Virus record (IMG/VR): IMGVR_UViG_3300030098_006882
Span: 1 to 21,073 of that record
Strand: one strand, 5' to 3'
Source of the DNA: a virus
Length of the DNA stretch: 21,073 bases
The notes beneath the pieces are model-generated. The model saw only the letters and a program-made list of their open reading frames with translations, had not been told where the DNA came from and did no database searches. The position numbers and the translations under genes were made by a program. Positions 5,304 through 13,532 of the stretch are shown piece by piece; position 1 is the first letter of the stretch; each line of letters begins with the position of its first letter.

Positions 5304-6008
5304 ATGAAAAAAATTATTTTGTTACTGATTTTTTCAACATTAAATAGTTGTATGATTAGCTCAAGACACAAGAAAAATGTCTTTTTTAAAGGCACTTTTC
5401 TAAAAATTGAGAAAAAAATAAGTTTAACTGCTTGCCACCCCTTAAAACCAAGTCAGTGTATGACGAAAAATTTTGAATCAAGTGCATCTTCGTTTCTTAT
5501 TATGCACCACAAAAAGAAATCTTATCTAATGACTGCTGCTCACGTCTGTCATAATGACTATGGAAAGCTGGTTTACTTTCCCGGTTTTAAAGCACAGCAA
5601 GAATTCTATGGTCTAACCTTAAAAATGAAAAAACATTACTACAAAATTGAGGCAATGGACTTTGAATCTGATTTATGCATTGTTTCTACAGATAGGTTTG
5701 AAGGTATACCATACAAAATAGCTAAAAAACTACCAGAAATAGGAGAGCAAGTATACAATATTGCTGCGCCAGCGGGCATCTTTGAAGAAAATTTAGTTCC
5801 CTTGTTCAAAGGAATGTATTCTGGCGGTGCGCACGATAGAAAAGTTTACACTCTACCCGCAACTGGAGGTTCATCTGGATCACCAGTATTAAACCACAAA
5901 GGTCAGGTTGTTGGTGTGGTGAGTGCGGTAACAAAAAATTTTAAAAATATTGTAATTTCACCAACTTTAAAACAAATTAAAAATATCATTAAAACTATAA
6001 ATAAATAA
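5304..6008 (+). CDS. trypsin-like serine protease lipoprotein
   Basis: A 234-residue protein. The start is a lipoprotein signal with lipobox LNSC (Cys16). The chymotrypsin-fold triad can be traced: His80 in LMTAAHVC, Asp123 in ESDLCIV, and Ser191 in GGSSGSPV, followed by GQVVGVVSAV typical of the last strands. Length suits a minimal trypsin-fold domain tethered to the membrane by its lipid. In a phage such a protease could act in the periplasm or at the cell surface of the infected host, in processing or exclusion of other phages; the substrate is unknown. No Shine-Dalgarno precedes the ATG; a TATAAT abuts it, so the start could be leaderless or the real promoter lies further up. A late-promoter octamer for the next gene overlaps its end. 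Confidence 0.9.
   Translation: MKKIILLLIFSTLNSCMISSRHKKNVFFKGTFLKIEKKISLTACHPLKPSQCMTKNFESSASSFLIMHHKKKSYLMTAAHVCHNDYGKLVYFPGFKAQQEFYGLTLKMKKHYYKIEAMDFESDLCIVSTDRFEGIPYKIAKKLPEIGEQVYNIAAPAGIFEENLVPLFKGMYSGGAHDRKVYTLPATGGSSGSPVLNHKGQVVGVVSAVTKNFKNIVISPTLKQIKNIIKTINK
5996..6003 (+). promoter_or_regulatory. T4-type late promoter octamer TATAAATA
   Basis: An exact plus-strand TATAAATA lies 30 bases before the ATG of the Nudix gene and overlaps the last codons of the serine-protease gene. Transcription would start near 6009. It could drive the Nudix gene and the coupled NTase-peptidase gene behind it. Confidence 0.5.
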
Positions 6009-6032
6009 ACTATTTACTCTGGTTGTGGTATT

Positions 6033-6473
6033 ATGAATCCAGTGAAAGAAATTAAGCATAAAGACGATAATCCAAATCAGTCATCAATGGCAGTTTTATT
6101 AGATCCAAAAGACCGCATTCTAATATTAAAACGTCCTGCCGATTTGAAGTCTGACAGCTTTCCAAACAAGTGGTGTATACCGGGAGGCAAAGCTCTTGTT
6201 GGAGAAACACCACTTAACAATGTTATACGAGAAGTTTTAGAGGAAACCGGGATTGAACTTAAACCCGGTTCAACAAACTATTTATTAAATAAGCAAGAAG
6301 GGGACAAAAACTATTTCTTTTTTATGGCTCGTGTAAATCAGGAACCAAAGATGATGAACGTGCTGGATGAACACGAAGAGTTTAAGTGGATCAGAGCAGA
6401 TGAAATTGAAAAGTATGATATGATCAAAGATACACACGACATAATCAAGCTGGCTCTACGGAAAGGATTATAA
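6033..6473 (+). CDS. Nudix hydrolase
   Basis: A 146-residue single-domain Nudix protein. The Nudix box is complete at residues 52-74: G52-x5-E58-x7-R66-E67-V-L-E70-E71-T-G73-I, which supplies the Mg-binding helix. It starts from a strand SSMAVLLDPKDRILILKR and ends with a DEHEEFKWIRADEI segment typical of the family. Nudix enzymes hydrolyse nucleoside diphosphates linked to another moiety, such as oxidised nucleotides, NAD(H), ADP-ribose or RNA caps; the substrate cannot be told from sequence. Its stop overlaps the ATG of the next gene by one base, coupling it to a nucleotidyltransferase-peptidase fusion. That neighbour makes a link to a nucleotidylated substrate conceivable. Confidence 0.93.
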   Translation: MNPVKEIKHKDDNPNQSSMAVLLDPKDRILILKRPADLKSDSFPNKWCIPGGKALVGETPLNNVIREVLEETGIELKPGSTNYLLNKQEGDKNYFFFMARVNQEPKMMNVLDEHEEFKWIRADEIEKYDMIKDTHDIIKLALRKGL

Positions 6474-8548
6474 TGAAACTAACCATTGCAAAAGACGAAC
6501 TACAATTTGGACACAAGCAAACTCTTAACAAAGATTTTTGGAAAGATGAGAAGCTTGATACAGAGGTACGTTTGGCGATAATGGCGATTGTTAAAAATTT
6601 CCTGAAAACAACAAATTTAGAAATGACTGCTGATGAAATCGATGAAATTGAATTCACAGGCAGTTTAGCAAATTACAACTATAGCAAATACAGCGATGTT
6701 GATATTCATTTGTTGTTTGATTTTTCAAAAATTGGTGATGATCCTGAATTTATGAGAGATTATCTCACAACCAAAGCAATCAACTGGAACAATAGACATA
6801 ATGTTACTATTTTTGGACATGAGGTTGAATTATATATCACAGATGCTGGTTCTGATCACCACTCAACTGGTGTTTACAGTGTAAAAGATGATAAGTGGCT
6901 TGTTAAACCTGTTCGCGATACTAAATTATCCGCCGAACTTAATCTTAACAAGGTTAAAGATAAAGCTGACAAGATTTCTAAAGAGATAGATATGTTGGTT
7001 TCTGTAGAGGGTGACCTATCTTTAGAAACAATTGAAGGCTTAAAAAATAAAATCAAAAAGATGCGAGTTGCTGGACTTGAAACTGGTGGTGAGTTCTCTA
7101 TTGAAAACTTGGCTTTTAAGCTGCTTAGAAGGCGCGGAGAGCTAAGTACTCTCTATGCCCTTATGAACCAAGCGCAGGACGCAGAACTCTCGTTAGACGA
7201 GGATGTGGAGTGGTGGAAAAAGCGCCGCAAGTTGGACAATAAAAACTATCTTGAGCTTATAGGGCATGTTCGCGGAGCGAAAAAAAATAAGAGTGGCACT
7301 CCATATATATTAGAACCTCACAAAAAATTGCCGATGAGTGCCCCTCCCGGCGTTGCAGAATCTATTTTAAAAGAATACACAGATGAAGAAGAAGAAAAGT
7401 TTGAACAAATTAAACAAAAAATAGATGGCGGTGCGACTTTTGAGTTAGACTTAAAGTCTCGTTCTTTTGGACAATTTAAATGTTTAACACAGCACACATA
7501 TGAAGTCAAAAAAGAAGGGCAAAATTATAGATTTAAATTAAAATCTAACATAGAAGATGTTCTAACACCAATAGCTAAAAAATTAAAAGATGTGGGTCGC
7601 ATCGATCCAAATTCACGGTGTGTTTATCATAATGGAGACAAACTTTTAAATTTAGATAATTTGAAACAAATTATATTATCTGAGTTACAGCAAAGAAATG
7701 TTCTTGGTGAGTTTGGTATAGTAGGCAAGCCAGTACCACCTCAGATAGAGCCATCTCCCATGCCTCCAATACCTCTCGAACCAAAAGAAACCCCAAAAGA
7801 ACCCAGCTTGGAGCCAGAAGACTCTAAAGTTGATGACGTTGAAGTCCAAGATGATAAAGAAAAAATTGTTAAAATACAAGTTGCCCCAGTAAGAACAATT
7901 ACTGTTAAGTGCGATAAAAATTCATTAGCAAAACTTAAAGGTGGAAATACTCCTAAATCAATTGCATATATTGTTTGCAAACAGGGTCTTGATTATTCAA
8001 TAAATAAGAAAAGAAAGTCACGAAGGAATGTAACAATTGATCAAGATTGGAAAACAAAAAATTTAATAAGAGTTAAGTTGGGCGACAAAACTGTTCGTTT
8101 CAATAAACAGTTTGCAAAAAAACTTCAAGATGCCTATCAAGAGGCAATAACTGAATCTGGACTTGAAGACTTTGGTTTTAAGCCAGTAGCTTATACCGCA
8201 AGAAGAATTGGATCAAAACCAACCGACCCTCTTTCCACACACGCCCTTGGAATTGGTATTGATTTTTATGTTCCAGCCAAAACATTCTCAAACAAGTTGG
8301 CTTATTGGAAAGAAACACAGTTTGCAATGGGAATGGGAAATAGAGATTATGACGACATCGCAAAAGAAAATAAACTTGAAGTTACGGAAGAAATGAAGGA
8401 AAAAATTCTAAACTTTAGAGAAAAATATAAGAAGTTTGTTGCTGCTATGAAAAGAAATGGATTTAGAGCAGGTGCTGATTTTACAAGAGATAGTAAGTTT
8501 GGTGACCCATCACACTTTGAGGTTAGTATTGAAAAACTATTAAACTAG
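6473..8548 (+). CDS. nucleotidyltransferase fused to M15-type peptidoglycan peptidase
   Basis: A 691-residue multidomain protein. Residues about 1-240 form a Pol-beta-like nucleotidyltransferase: GS at 63-64, then SDVDIH with D75 and D77, and a third acidic residue at E117/E119 (HEVELY). Residues 320-415 are a mixed region of unknown fold. A Pro/Glu-rich linker spans about 419-455. Residues about 555-691 are a LAS-type zinc peptidase: S-x-H-x2-G-x-G-x-D at 588-597 (zinc ligands H590, D597), and DPSHFE near the end (D678, H681). This matches M15/VanY D,D- or L,D-carboxypeptidases and phage endopeptidases that cut cell-wall peptides. A packaged, tail-borne wall-degrading enzyme is a good fit; the purpose of the NTase head is unknown. 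AAAGGA at 5-6 bases upstream supports the start. Confidence 0.9.
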   Translation: MKLTIAKDELQFGHKQTLNKDFWKDEKLDTEVRLAIMAIVKNFLKTTNLEMTADEIDEIEFTGSLANYNYSKYSDVDIHLLFDFSKIGDDPEFMRDYLTTKAINWNNRHNVTIFGHEVELYITDAGSDHHSTGVYSVKDDKWLVKPVRDTKLSAELNLNKVKDKADKISKEIDMLVSVEGDLSLETIEGLKNKIKKMRVAGLETGGEFSIENLAFKLLRRRGELSTLYALMNQAQDAELSLDEDVEWWKKRRKLDNKNYLELIGHVRGAKKNKSGTPYILEPHKKLPMSAPPGVAESILKEYTDEEEEKFEQIKQKIDGGATFELDLKSRSFGQFKCLTQHTYEVKKEGQNYRFKLKSNIEDVLTPIAKKLKDVGRIDPNSRCVYHNGDKLLNLDNLKQIILSELQQRNVLGEFGIVGKPVPPQIEPSPMPPIPLEPKETPKEPSLEPEDSKVDDVEVQDDKEKIVKIQVAPVRTITVKCDKNSLAKLKGGNTPKSIAYIVCKQGLDYSINKKRKSRRNVTIDQDWKTKNLIRVKLGDKTVRFNKQFAKKLQDAYQEAITESGLEDFGFKPVAYTARRIGSKPTDPLSTHALGIGIDFYVPAKTFSNKLAYWKETQFAMGMGNRDYDDIAKENKLEVTEEMKEKILNFREKYKKFVAAMKRNGFRAGADFTRDSKFGDPSHFEVSIEKLLN

Positions 8549-8568
8549 TTAATTAAAGGTAAATTAAT

Positions 8569-11500
8569 ATGTACACAATTAAAAATTTAGCAGATAAAAC
8601 TTTAAAAAAAGAACTCCTTGAAGAGTTTTTAAATTTTGTGAATATGGAGCTTGAAATTAATAAGCCATATTCTGTATATTTTGTGAATGATGAGATTAAT
8701 GCTTCTGAAGCGCTTGGCAAGACTGCCATGTATAACCCCTCCACAAATTCAGTATATGTTTATGTGACCAACAGACACCCCAAGGATATTCTAAGATCCA
8801 TAGCTCATGAATTAATGCATCATAAACAAAATTGTGATGGTCGTTTAGATAAAACTGATGAAGAAGGTTCTGACAATCTTATGGAACTTGAGGCTGAGGC
8901 TCAAATGGCTGGCTTGTTAGTAAGAATGTTTGAGGACGGCAGAAAAAAGTTGAATGAAGATGCCCTGCCGTTTGGGTATGCAACTGAAGAAGAGAGCAAA
9001 AGAATAAAAAAAGTTATAAAAGATAAGCTTGTATCTTATGGATTTAATCCAAATACGGATCCATTTGGTGAAAAAATTAACACTTTTAATAAATTATCCT
9101 TAAGAGATTTAAGGGCTATAACAAGATATAATGAAGACCCACAGGAAATAAAAAAACAGGCTCGCGTTCGTTCAATTCTTGGAGTAAATTATTTTTATAA
9201 AAAAATTACTTCTCACAAAAATATAGCAAATGGAGTCATGGCAATTCTTCAAGATTTTTCTAAAATTAAAAATGCCACTGTTTCAAACATTGATACACCA
9301 TCTAAGGCGTTGAAAACTGCTGCAAGAAGAATTTATTACTTTTTTGATCCACCACAGGGAGTGGTGCCGGGATACAAAAAACAATTTCCTCAATATGCAC
9401 ATAAACATGTTGAACAATTATTACAACGACTTCGTGACAATTATTTTAACAAGGCGATGGAGATTATTTCAAGACACGCATCTTCTGCCGATGCTATAAA
9501 TTCCGCAATTACTGGAATTGAACAAAGTATTGGCGATTGGGGCAGTAGAACAGTAAATTGGTGGAAAGATGCATCTTTTACTGAGAAGAAAAGATGGGTT
9601 TTGATGGCGATAGGAATGATGCCCCCCGAAATAGCTGCTACTGCTGTGGGCGGCTCAGTTTCTCTCATAGGAACTCCTGCTGCTGGTGCAGCAGCGGGAT
9701 CATTAGCAGCTATCGTTCCAGTCGCATCAGATGCTGCTGCGGGTGTTTCTTATTTTACTGAAGAACCAAAAGATCCATTAATGGGTGCTCTCTGTTTGTT
9801 TTCCGCTGGATTGTCTTCATTCGATGCAGCCAAAGCGTCTCGCATGTCTCAAATGCTAAAAGCTGGAAATAAAACTTTAGCTCGTATTGAAATGATCAAT
9901 ATTTTAAATACGAATCCCGCTTATCTTAATAAAACTTTACAGTCTTTAGATAAGGCGGCTAAAAGTCTTGAAAAATATAACTTGCCAACTCTTGCTCGAC
10001 CTTTTAAATCGGGCGCTCAGTACATAAGGCAGCTTTCCGAAGCAGCAAAAATTTCAGATGATTTAGTTGGCACTTGGACTCGTGTTGAGAGAGGGCAGGC
10101 TCCTGAATGGGTTAATACAGGAGTCGCAACAAAAGGAGCTATCGAGACAATTGAAAAAACAACCGGCAGAGAGGTTAAAGATTCAGTAATATTAAATTAC
10201 AGAAAAATGACTGGTCGTACATCGGGCGCTCAACAAATTGGTAGAACAACCCCAGAAGAGATTTTGGATGTTTTTTCCTCTGCTGAAAATTCTACATTTG
10301 AGGGAGGTTATTCTCTTTTCTCAAAAGATTTTGTTGAAGAGATTGTTGAGCAGGCACCCGAGGCTTCCAAGAGACTTGACAGTGCTTATAATCCTTATGC
10401 TGCCGAATACGCTGCCGACCGCGCAATTTTAGAAAAATACGATGCCTTGAGCAATATCGCATACGAGGCTAAGTACGGTGGGAAATTTTTAGATGATATG
10501 GTATTACCATCTATAGATTTGAATAGATTGGGATTAGAGAACTTTGATCAGATATTGTCAATTCTTAATTCTAAATTTTCAGCTAATAAAAGACCATACG
10601 ATCTTTTATTTAATAGACTAAGAAAATTGACTGAATTTAAAGTTTCAAGGCAAGAACTTGAAGAAATTGTATTAAAATATTTTAAAGAAGAGTCTGATGA
10701 TATATCTGGTGAAGTTAGATATGTATCAATTCCGGGTACATCATCAGAAGATGCATTTAATAAGATTTCAGAAGAAATTGTTAATTTATCTAAAACAAGG
10801 AACGAAGCAGAATTTTTAAGAAGGATTGCAACAGCAGGAACAGCAACTGTTTCAAGAGGCGGCAGAGTAATACCAATCGGTCCCTCTGTCAAAGAAGGGG
10901 TTGATTTTGCCTATAACGAGGCTGCACGCGATATTGCTTTAACCCCCGGTTTTAGACAAAGACTCACAGATCGTGTTTTAGACAAAATTGAGAAAGAAGG
11001 CAAGGATATAAGAGTTTTAAAGAAACAAGATTTAGAAGATATAAACGAAGAAAGTGCCAATGAACTTCTTAAACAGATTGTACCAACTTCACAGACTTAT
11101 AAAAAATATTTAAAAACTTATGATTCTGGGCTTGTAAAATTTAAAGATAGAGTGGGCTCTGTAAAAGAAAAATTAGGGAACTTAATTGGAATTACTGGCT
11201 CAGTTATCCGATTTAACTTTTTGCCGTTTGGTAAAAGACAAACTTTTACAGATTTAAAAACAATGGTTAAAGCTGGTGGTAAAAGTAGGGTTGCAGCAGC
11301 AGCAAGGCTTGCAACCTCTGCCGCAAGAACAGGAATCACTATTATGAAAATCAAGACAATTCTTGATCAAGCTAAAGCAATATACGGCAAGGGTGGTCTT
11401 CAAAGCGATGTATATAAGGTTGCAAAAGGTTTAAATCCTGATGAAGAACCCGGTGCAATATCTCTTTTATGGACTGCGACAATGATAAAAACTGTTGAAG

Positions 11501-12381
11501 CTACAGAAGAAGTTAAGAAATACTTTCAAGATAAATTTGAAGTTGATGTAGATGAAGTAAAGAAAGAAATTCCTAAAAATGTAGAACGAAAATTGATTGA
11601 AGTTGGCGTTGGGGCACCATTAGAAAAAGAAAAGCCTGAACCTAAAAAGGACGATAAGAAAAAGCCTAAAAAACCAGATCCAAAACAAAAGAAAGCTGAA
11701 AAAGAAATAAAAGAACAAGAGAAAAAAGCTAAAAAACAAATTCCAAAGATGAAAAAGAAAACTGGCAGCAAGGGAGTTCCGGCACCAGTTAAAAAGGCTG
11801 CTGCCGCAGCATCTAAAAAAGCTGCGCCAAAACCAGAGCCAACAACACGAAAGCCGGGAGAAGCTGGTGGCACAAAAGCAGGTGCTGCTGATGAACGCGG
11901 AGGTAGTGGAGAGGACAAAGGTGCAGGAGGTCTTCAGTATAATCAAAATGCAATTTCACAATTCATTTTCGCAAGAAACGAGGATCCCGAACTGAAATTA
12001 AAAGATTTAATGGCAAATTCAGGCTTAAGAGCGTTGGGAGAAGAATTAGCAGAAAAAATTATTGCCATTTATAATGCGGCACCATCAGTTGAATTTGACG
12101 ATATTTATGATAAAACAGAAGACCCCGCACTTGTTTTTGTTGCAGCCCCAACGGGAGATGAAAGACCAGTTGAAGTAAGAGAACTACTCAATTTTTTTAG
12201 AGCTAACAAATTAAATGACTTAGACGATGAAGACAAGAAAGAACTAATGAAGTTATTAAATAATTTAGAAAAACATTATAAGAGAAAACAAACTAAAAAA
12301 GAGTCAATATCTATCTCTGATTACCGCGAAAAACTATTAGAAGAAAGATTGGAAAAACTTACAATAGGATTGATTAAATGA
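8569..12381 (+). CDS. giant metallopeptidase-headed phage protein, probable virion protein
   Basis: A 1270-residue protein. Residues 80-84 are HELMH in the context RSIAHELMHHKQN, followed by an acidic ELEAEAQ stretch at 106-112 that can supply the third zinc ligand (gluzincin-like). A long helical middle follows. Residues about 344-397 are strongly hydrophobic and Ala/Gly-rich (PAAGAAAGSLAAIVPVASDA), able to insert in a membrane. Residues about 400-1000 are mixed helical with no motif I recognise. Residues about 1020-1123 are low-complexity Lys/Pro/Ala then Gly-rich, like a flexible linker. About 145 C-terminal residues look folded again. The layout suits an injected or tail-lumen protein, in the manner of phage internal proteins that enter the cell; this is inference. 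AAAGGT with 8-base spacing supports the start, and the stop overlaps the next start (ATGA). Confidence 0.88.
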   Translation: MYTIKNLADKTLKKELLEEFLNFVNMELEINKPYSVYFVNDEINASEALGKTAMYNPSTNSVYVYVTNRHPKDILRSIAHELMHHKQNCDGRLDKTDEEGSDNLMELEAEAQMAGLLVRMFEDGRKKLNEDALPFGYATEEESKRIKKVIKDKLVSYGFNPNTDPFGEKINTFNKLSLRDLRAITRYNEDPQEIKKQARVRSILGVNYFYKKITSHKNIANGVMAILQDFSKIKNATVSNIDTPSKALKTAARRIYYFFDPPQGVVPGYKKQFPQYAHKHVEQLLQRLRDNYFNKAMEIISRHASSADAINSAITGIEQSIGDWGSRTVNWWKDASFTEKKRWVLMAIGMMPPEIAATAVGGSVSLIGTPAAGAAAGSLAAIVPVASDAAAGVSYFTEEPKDPLMGALCLFSAGLSSFDAAKASRMSQMLKAGNKTLARIEMINILNTNPAYLNKTLQSLDKAAKSLEKYNLPTLARPFKSGAQYIRQLSEAAKISDDLVGTWTRVERGQAPEWVNTGVATKGAIETIEKTTGREVKDSVILNYRKMTGRTSGAQQIGRTTPEEILDVFSSAENSTFEGGYSLFSKDFVEEIVEQAPEASKRLDSAYNPYAAEYAADRAILEKYDALSNIAYEAKYGGKFLDDMVLPSIDLNRLGLENFDQILSILNSKFSANKRPYDLLFNRLRKLTEFKVSRQELEEIVLKYFKEESDDISGEVRYVSIPGTSSEDAFNKISEEIVNLSKTRNEAEFLRRIATAGTATVSRGGRVIPIGPSVKEGVDFAYNEAARDIALTPGFRQRLTDRVLDKIEKEGKDIRVLKKQDLEDINEESANELLKQIVPTSQTYKKYLKTYDSGLVKFKDRVGSVKEKLGNLIGITGSVIRFNFLPFGKRQTFTDLKTMVKAGGKSRVAAAARLATSAARTGITIMKIKTILDQAKAIYGKGGLQSDVYKVAKGLNPDEEPGAISLLWTATMIKTVEATEEVKKYFQDKFEVDVDEVKKEIPKNVERKLIEVGVGAPLEKEKPEPKKDDKKKPKKPDPKQKKAEKEIKEQEKKAKKQIPKMKKKTGSKGVPAPVKKAAAAASKKAAPKPEPTTRKPGEAGGTKAGAADERGGSGEDKGAGGLQYNQNAISQFIFARNEDPELKLKDLMANSGLRALGEELAEKIIAIYNAAPSVEFDDIYDKTEDPALVFVAAPTGDERPVEVRELLNFFRANKLNDLDDEDKKELMKLLNNLEKHYKRKQTKKESISISDYREKLLEERLEKLTIGLIK

Positions 12382-13532
12382 GTGCAGCCGCTAAATATGG
12401 TTCAGATAATATAAGTTTATGGACACCATCAGCCACTGGAAGTAATTCCTTAAGTTCCGACATTGTTGCTTGGATTGATTGTGAAGATACTGATGAAATG
12501 ACCACTGTAGTGGATGATGGACATAGTTATGTCACAATCATAAAAGACAAAGTTAATGATATTAGTTTTGGTGCCCCGAATGGCTACCAACGTCCAAGAT
12601 TTTCTAATGCTACAGATTCTTTATTAATTAACAACAGAAATACTTTACATTTCTGGGAAGCCAGCTTACAACACACGCCAGACACAGCATTGACTGCTTC
12701 TGAAGATGCGTTTGATGGTCACTTGGCAGAATTGAATGACCCCAGATATGCGTTTTTCGTTTATAAACCAATAGACTATTATGGTGACGCCAACCTACTT
12801 TACCAATATGGCGATAGTGCCCATGACAGGGCTTATGGTTTAGCCATGTGGGTCACCGGATCAGGGACTCTCACAAACACTAGTCATTATTATTATATGG
12901 CATCTTACGGCACCGGTAAGAGATATTACCCAGATGAAGATGATACGAATAGCAAGTATTACAATAAGGGTGGTGTAACCAATCTTGTTTACCACCAACA
13001 TTCTGGTACTAGCGGATATCTAAGTCACGATGGTAATCAGACTACGGCGAGTTATTCTTCAACGACTTTAATTACAAATAACTTTGATCGGGATATGCAA
13101 TTTTGGATTGGTGAAGAAATTGGTGGTGGTGGACGCGGCATAGAGTTCCTCTTAGCTGAAATGATTATGATTACTGGTAGTGGGCTCTCTGACGCAGACC
13201 GTCAAAGAGTTGAGGGATATTTAGCCCATAAGTGGGGATTAACTGGAGATTTAGCCGGTGATCATCCTTATAAAAGCAGCGCACCAACAAATGGATTAAG
13301 TGCTGGTGGCGATGGACCAGTTTTCGGAAATGATATTGGTAGAAAATATTCAATTGAACCCGGCAATGGCGCACGCGGTGGACCCGTTCTTAAAAGATTT
13401 GAAAACATAAATTGCAATTATGGTAAGAAAGATGGTATTGAACAAGTTCCTTTTGCATTGCAGCAACCGGGACCGTTCTCTTTAAAAAGACGAGCAACTG
13501 CTTACCAAGTCACACGCGGAGATAAAAAATGA
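12378..13532 (+). CDS. LamG/concanavalin-like phage structural protein
   Basis: A 384-residue protein rich in Tyr, Gly, Ser, Thr and Asn, like an exposed beta-structure. It opens with LSSDIVAWIDCED and ends its lectin-like domain with DRQRVEGYLAHKWGL (275-288), then DHPYKSSAP. That last pattern (E-G-Y-L-A-H-K-W-G-L ... H-P-Y) is a common end of LamG-like jelly-roll domains in marine phage tail or capsid-decoration proteins. About 90 further residues (IEPGNGARGGPVLKRF ... QPGPFSLKRR) have no match I know. A host-surface or virion-decoration role is likely. It is coupled by ATGA overlaps both to the metallopeptidase protein before and to the triple NTase protein after. Confidence 0.88.
   Translation: MSAAAKYGSDNISLWTPSATGSNSLSSDIVAWIDCEDTDEMTTVVDDGHSYVTIIKDKVNDISFGAPNGYQRPRFSNATDSLLINNRNTLHFWEASLQHTPDTALTASEDAFDGHLAELNDPRYAFFVYKPIDYYGDANLLYQYGDSAHDRAYGLAMWVTGSGTLTNTSHYYYMASYGTGKRYYPDEDDTNSKYYNKGGVTNLVYHQHSGTSGYLSHDGNQTTASYSSTTLITNNFDRDMQFWIGEEIGGGGRGIEFLLAEMIMITGSGLSDADRQRVEGYLAHKWGLTGDLAGDHPYKSSAPTNGLSAGGDGPVFGNDIGRKYSIEPGNGARGGPVLKRFENINCNYGKKDGIEQVPFALQQPGPFSLKRRATAYQVTRGDKK

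Noticed and set aside
10238-11946. Several open frames inside the 1270-residue gene on both strands
   Set aside because: They lie wholly within a long gene with strong protein features and have no start signals; they are by-products of its repeats and codon use.
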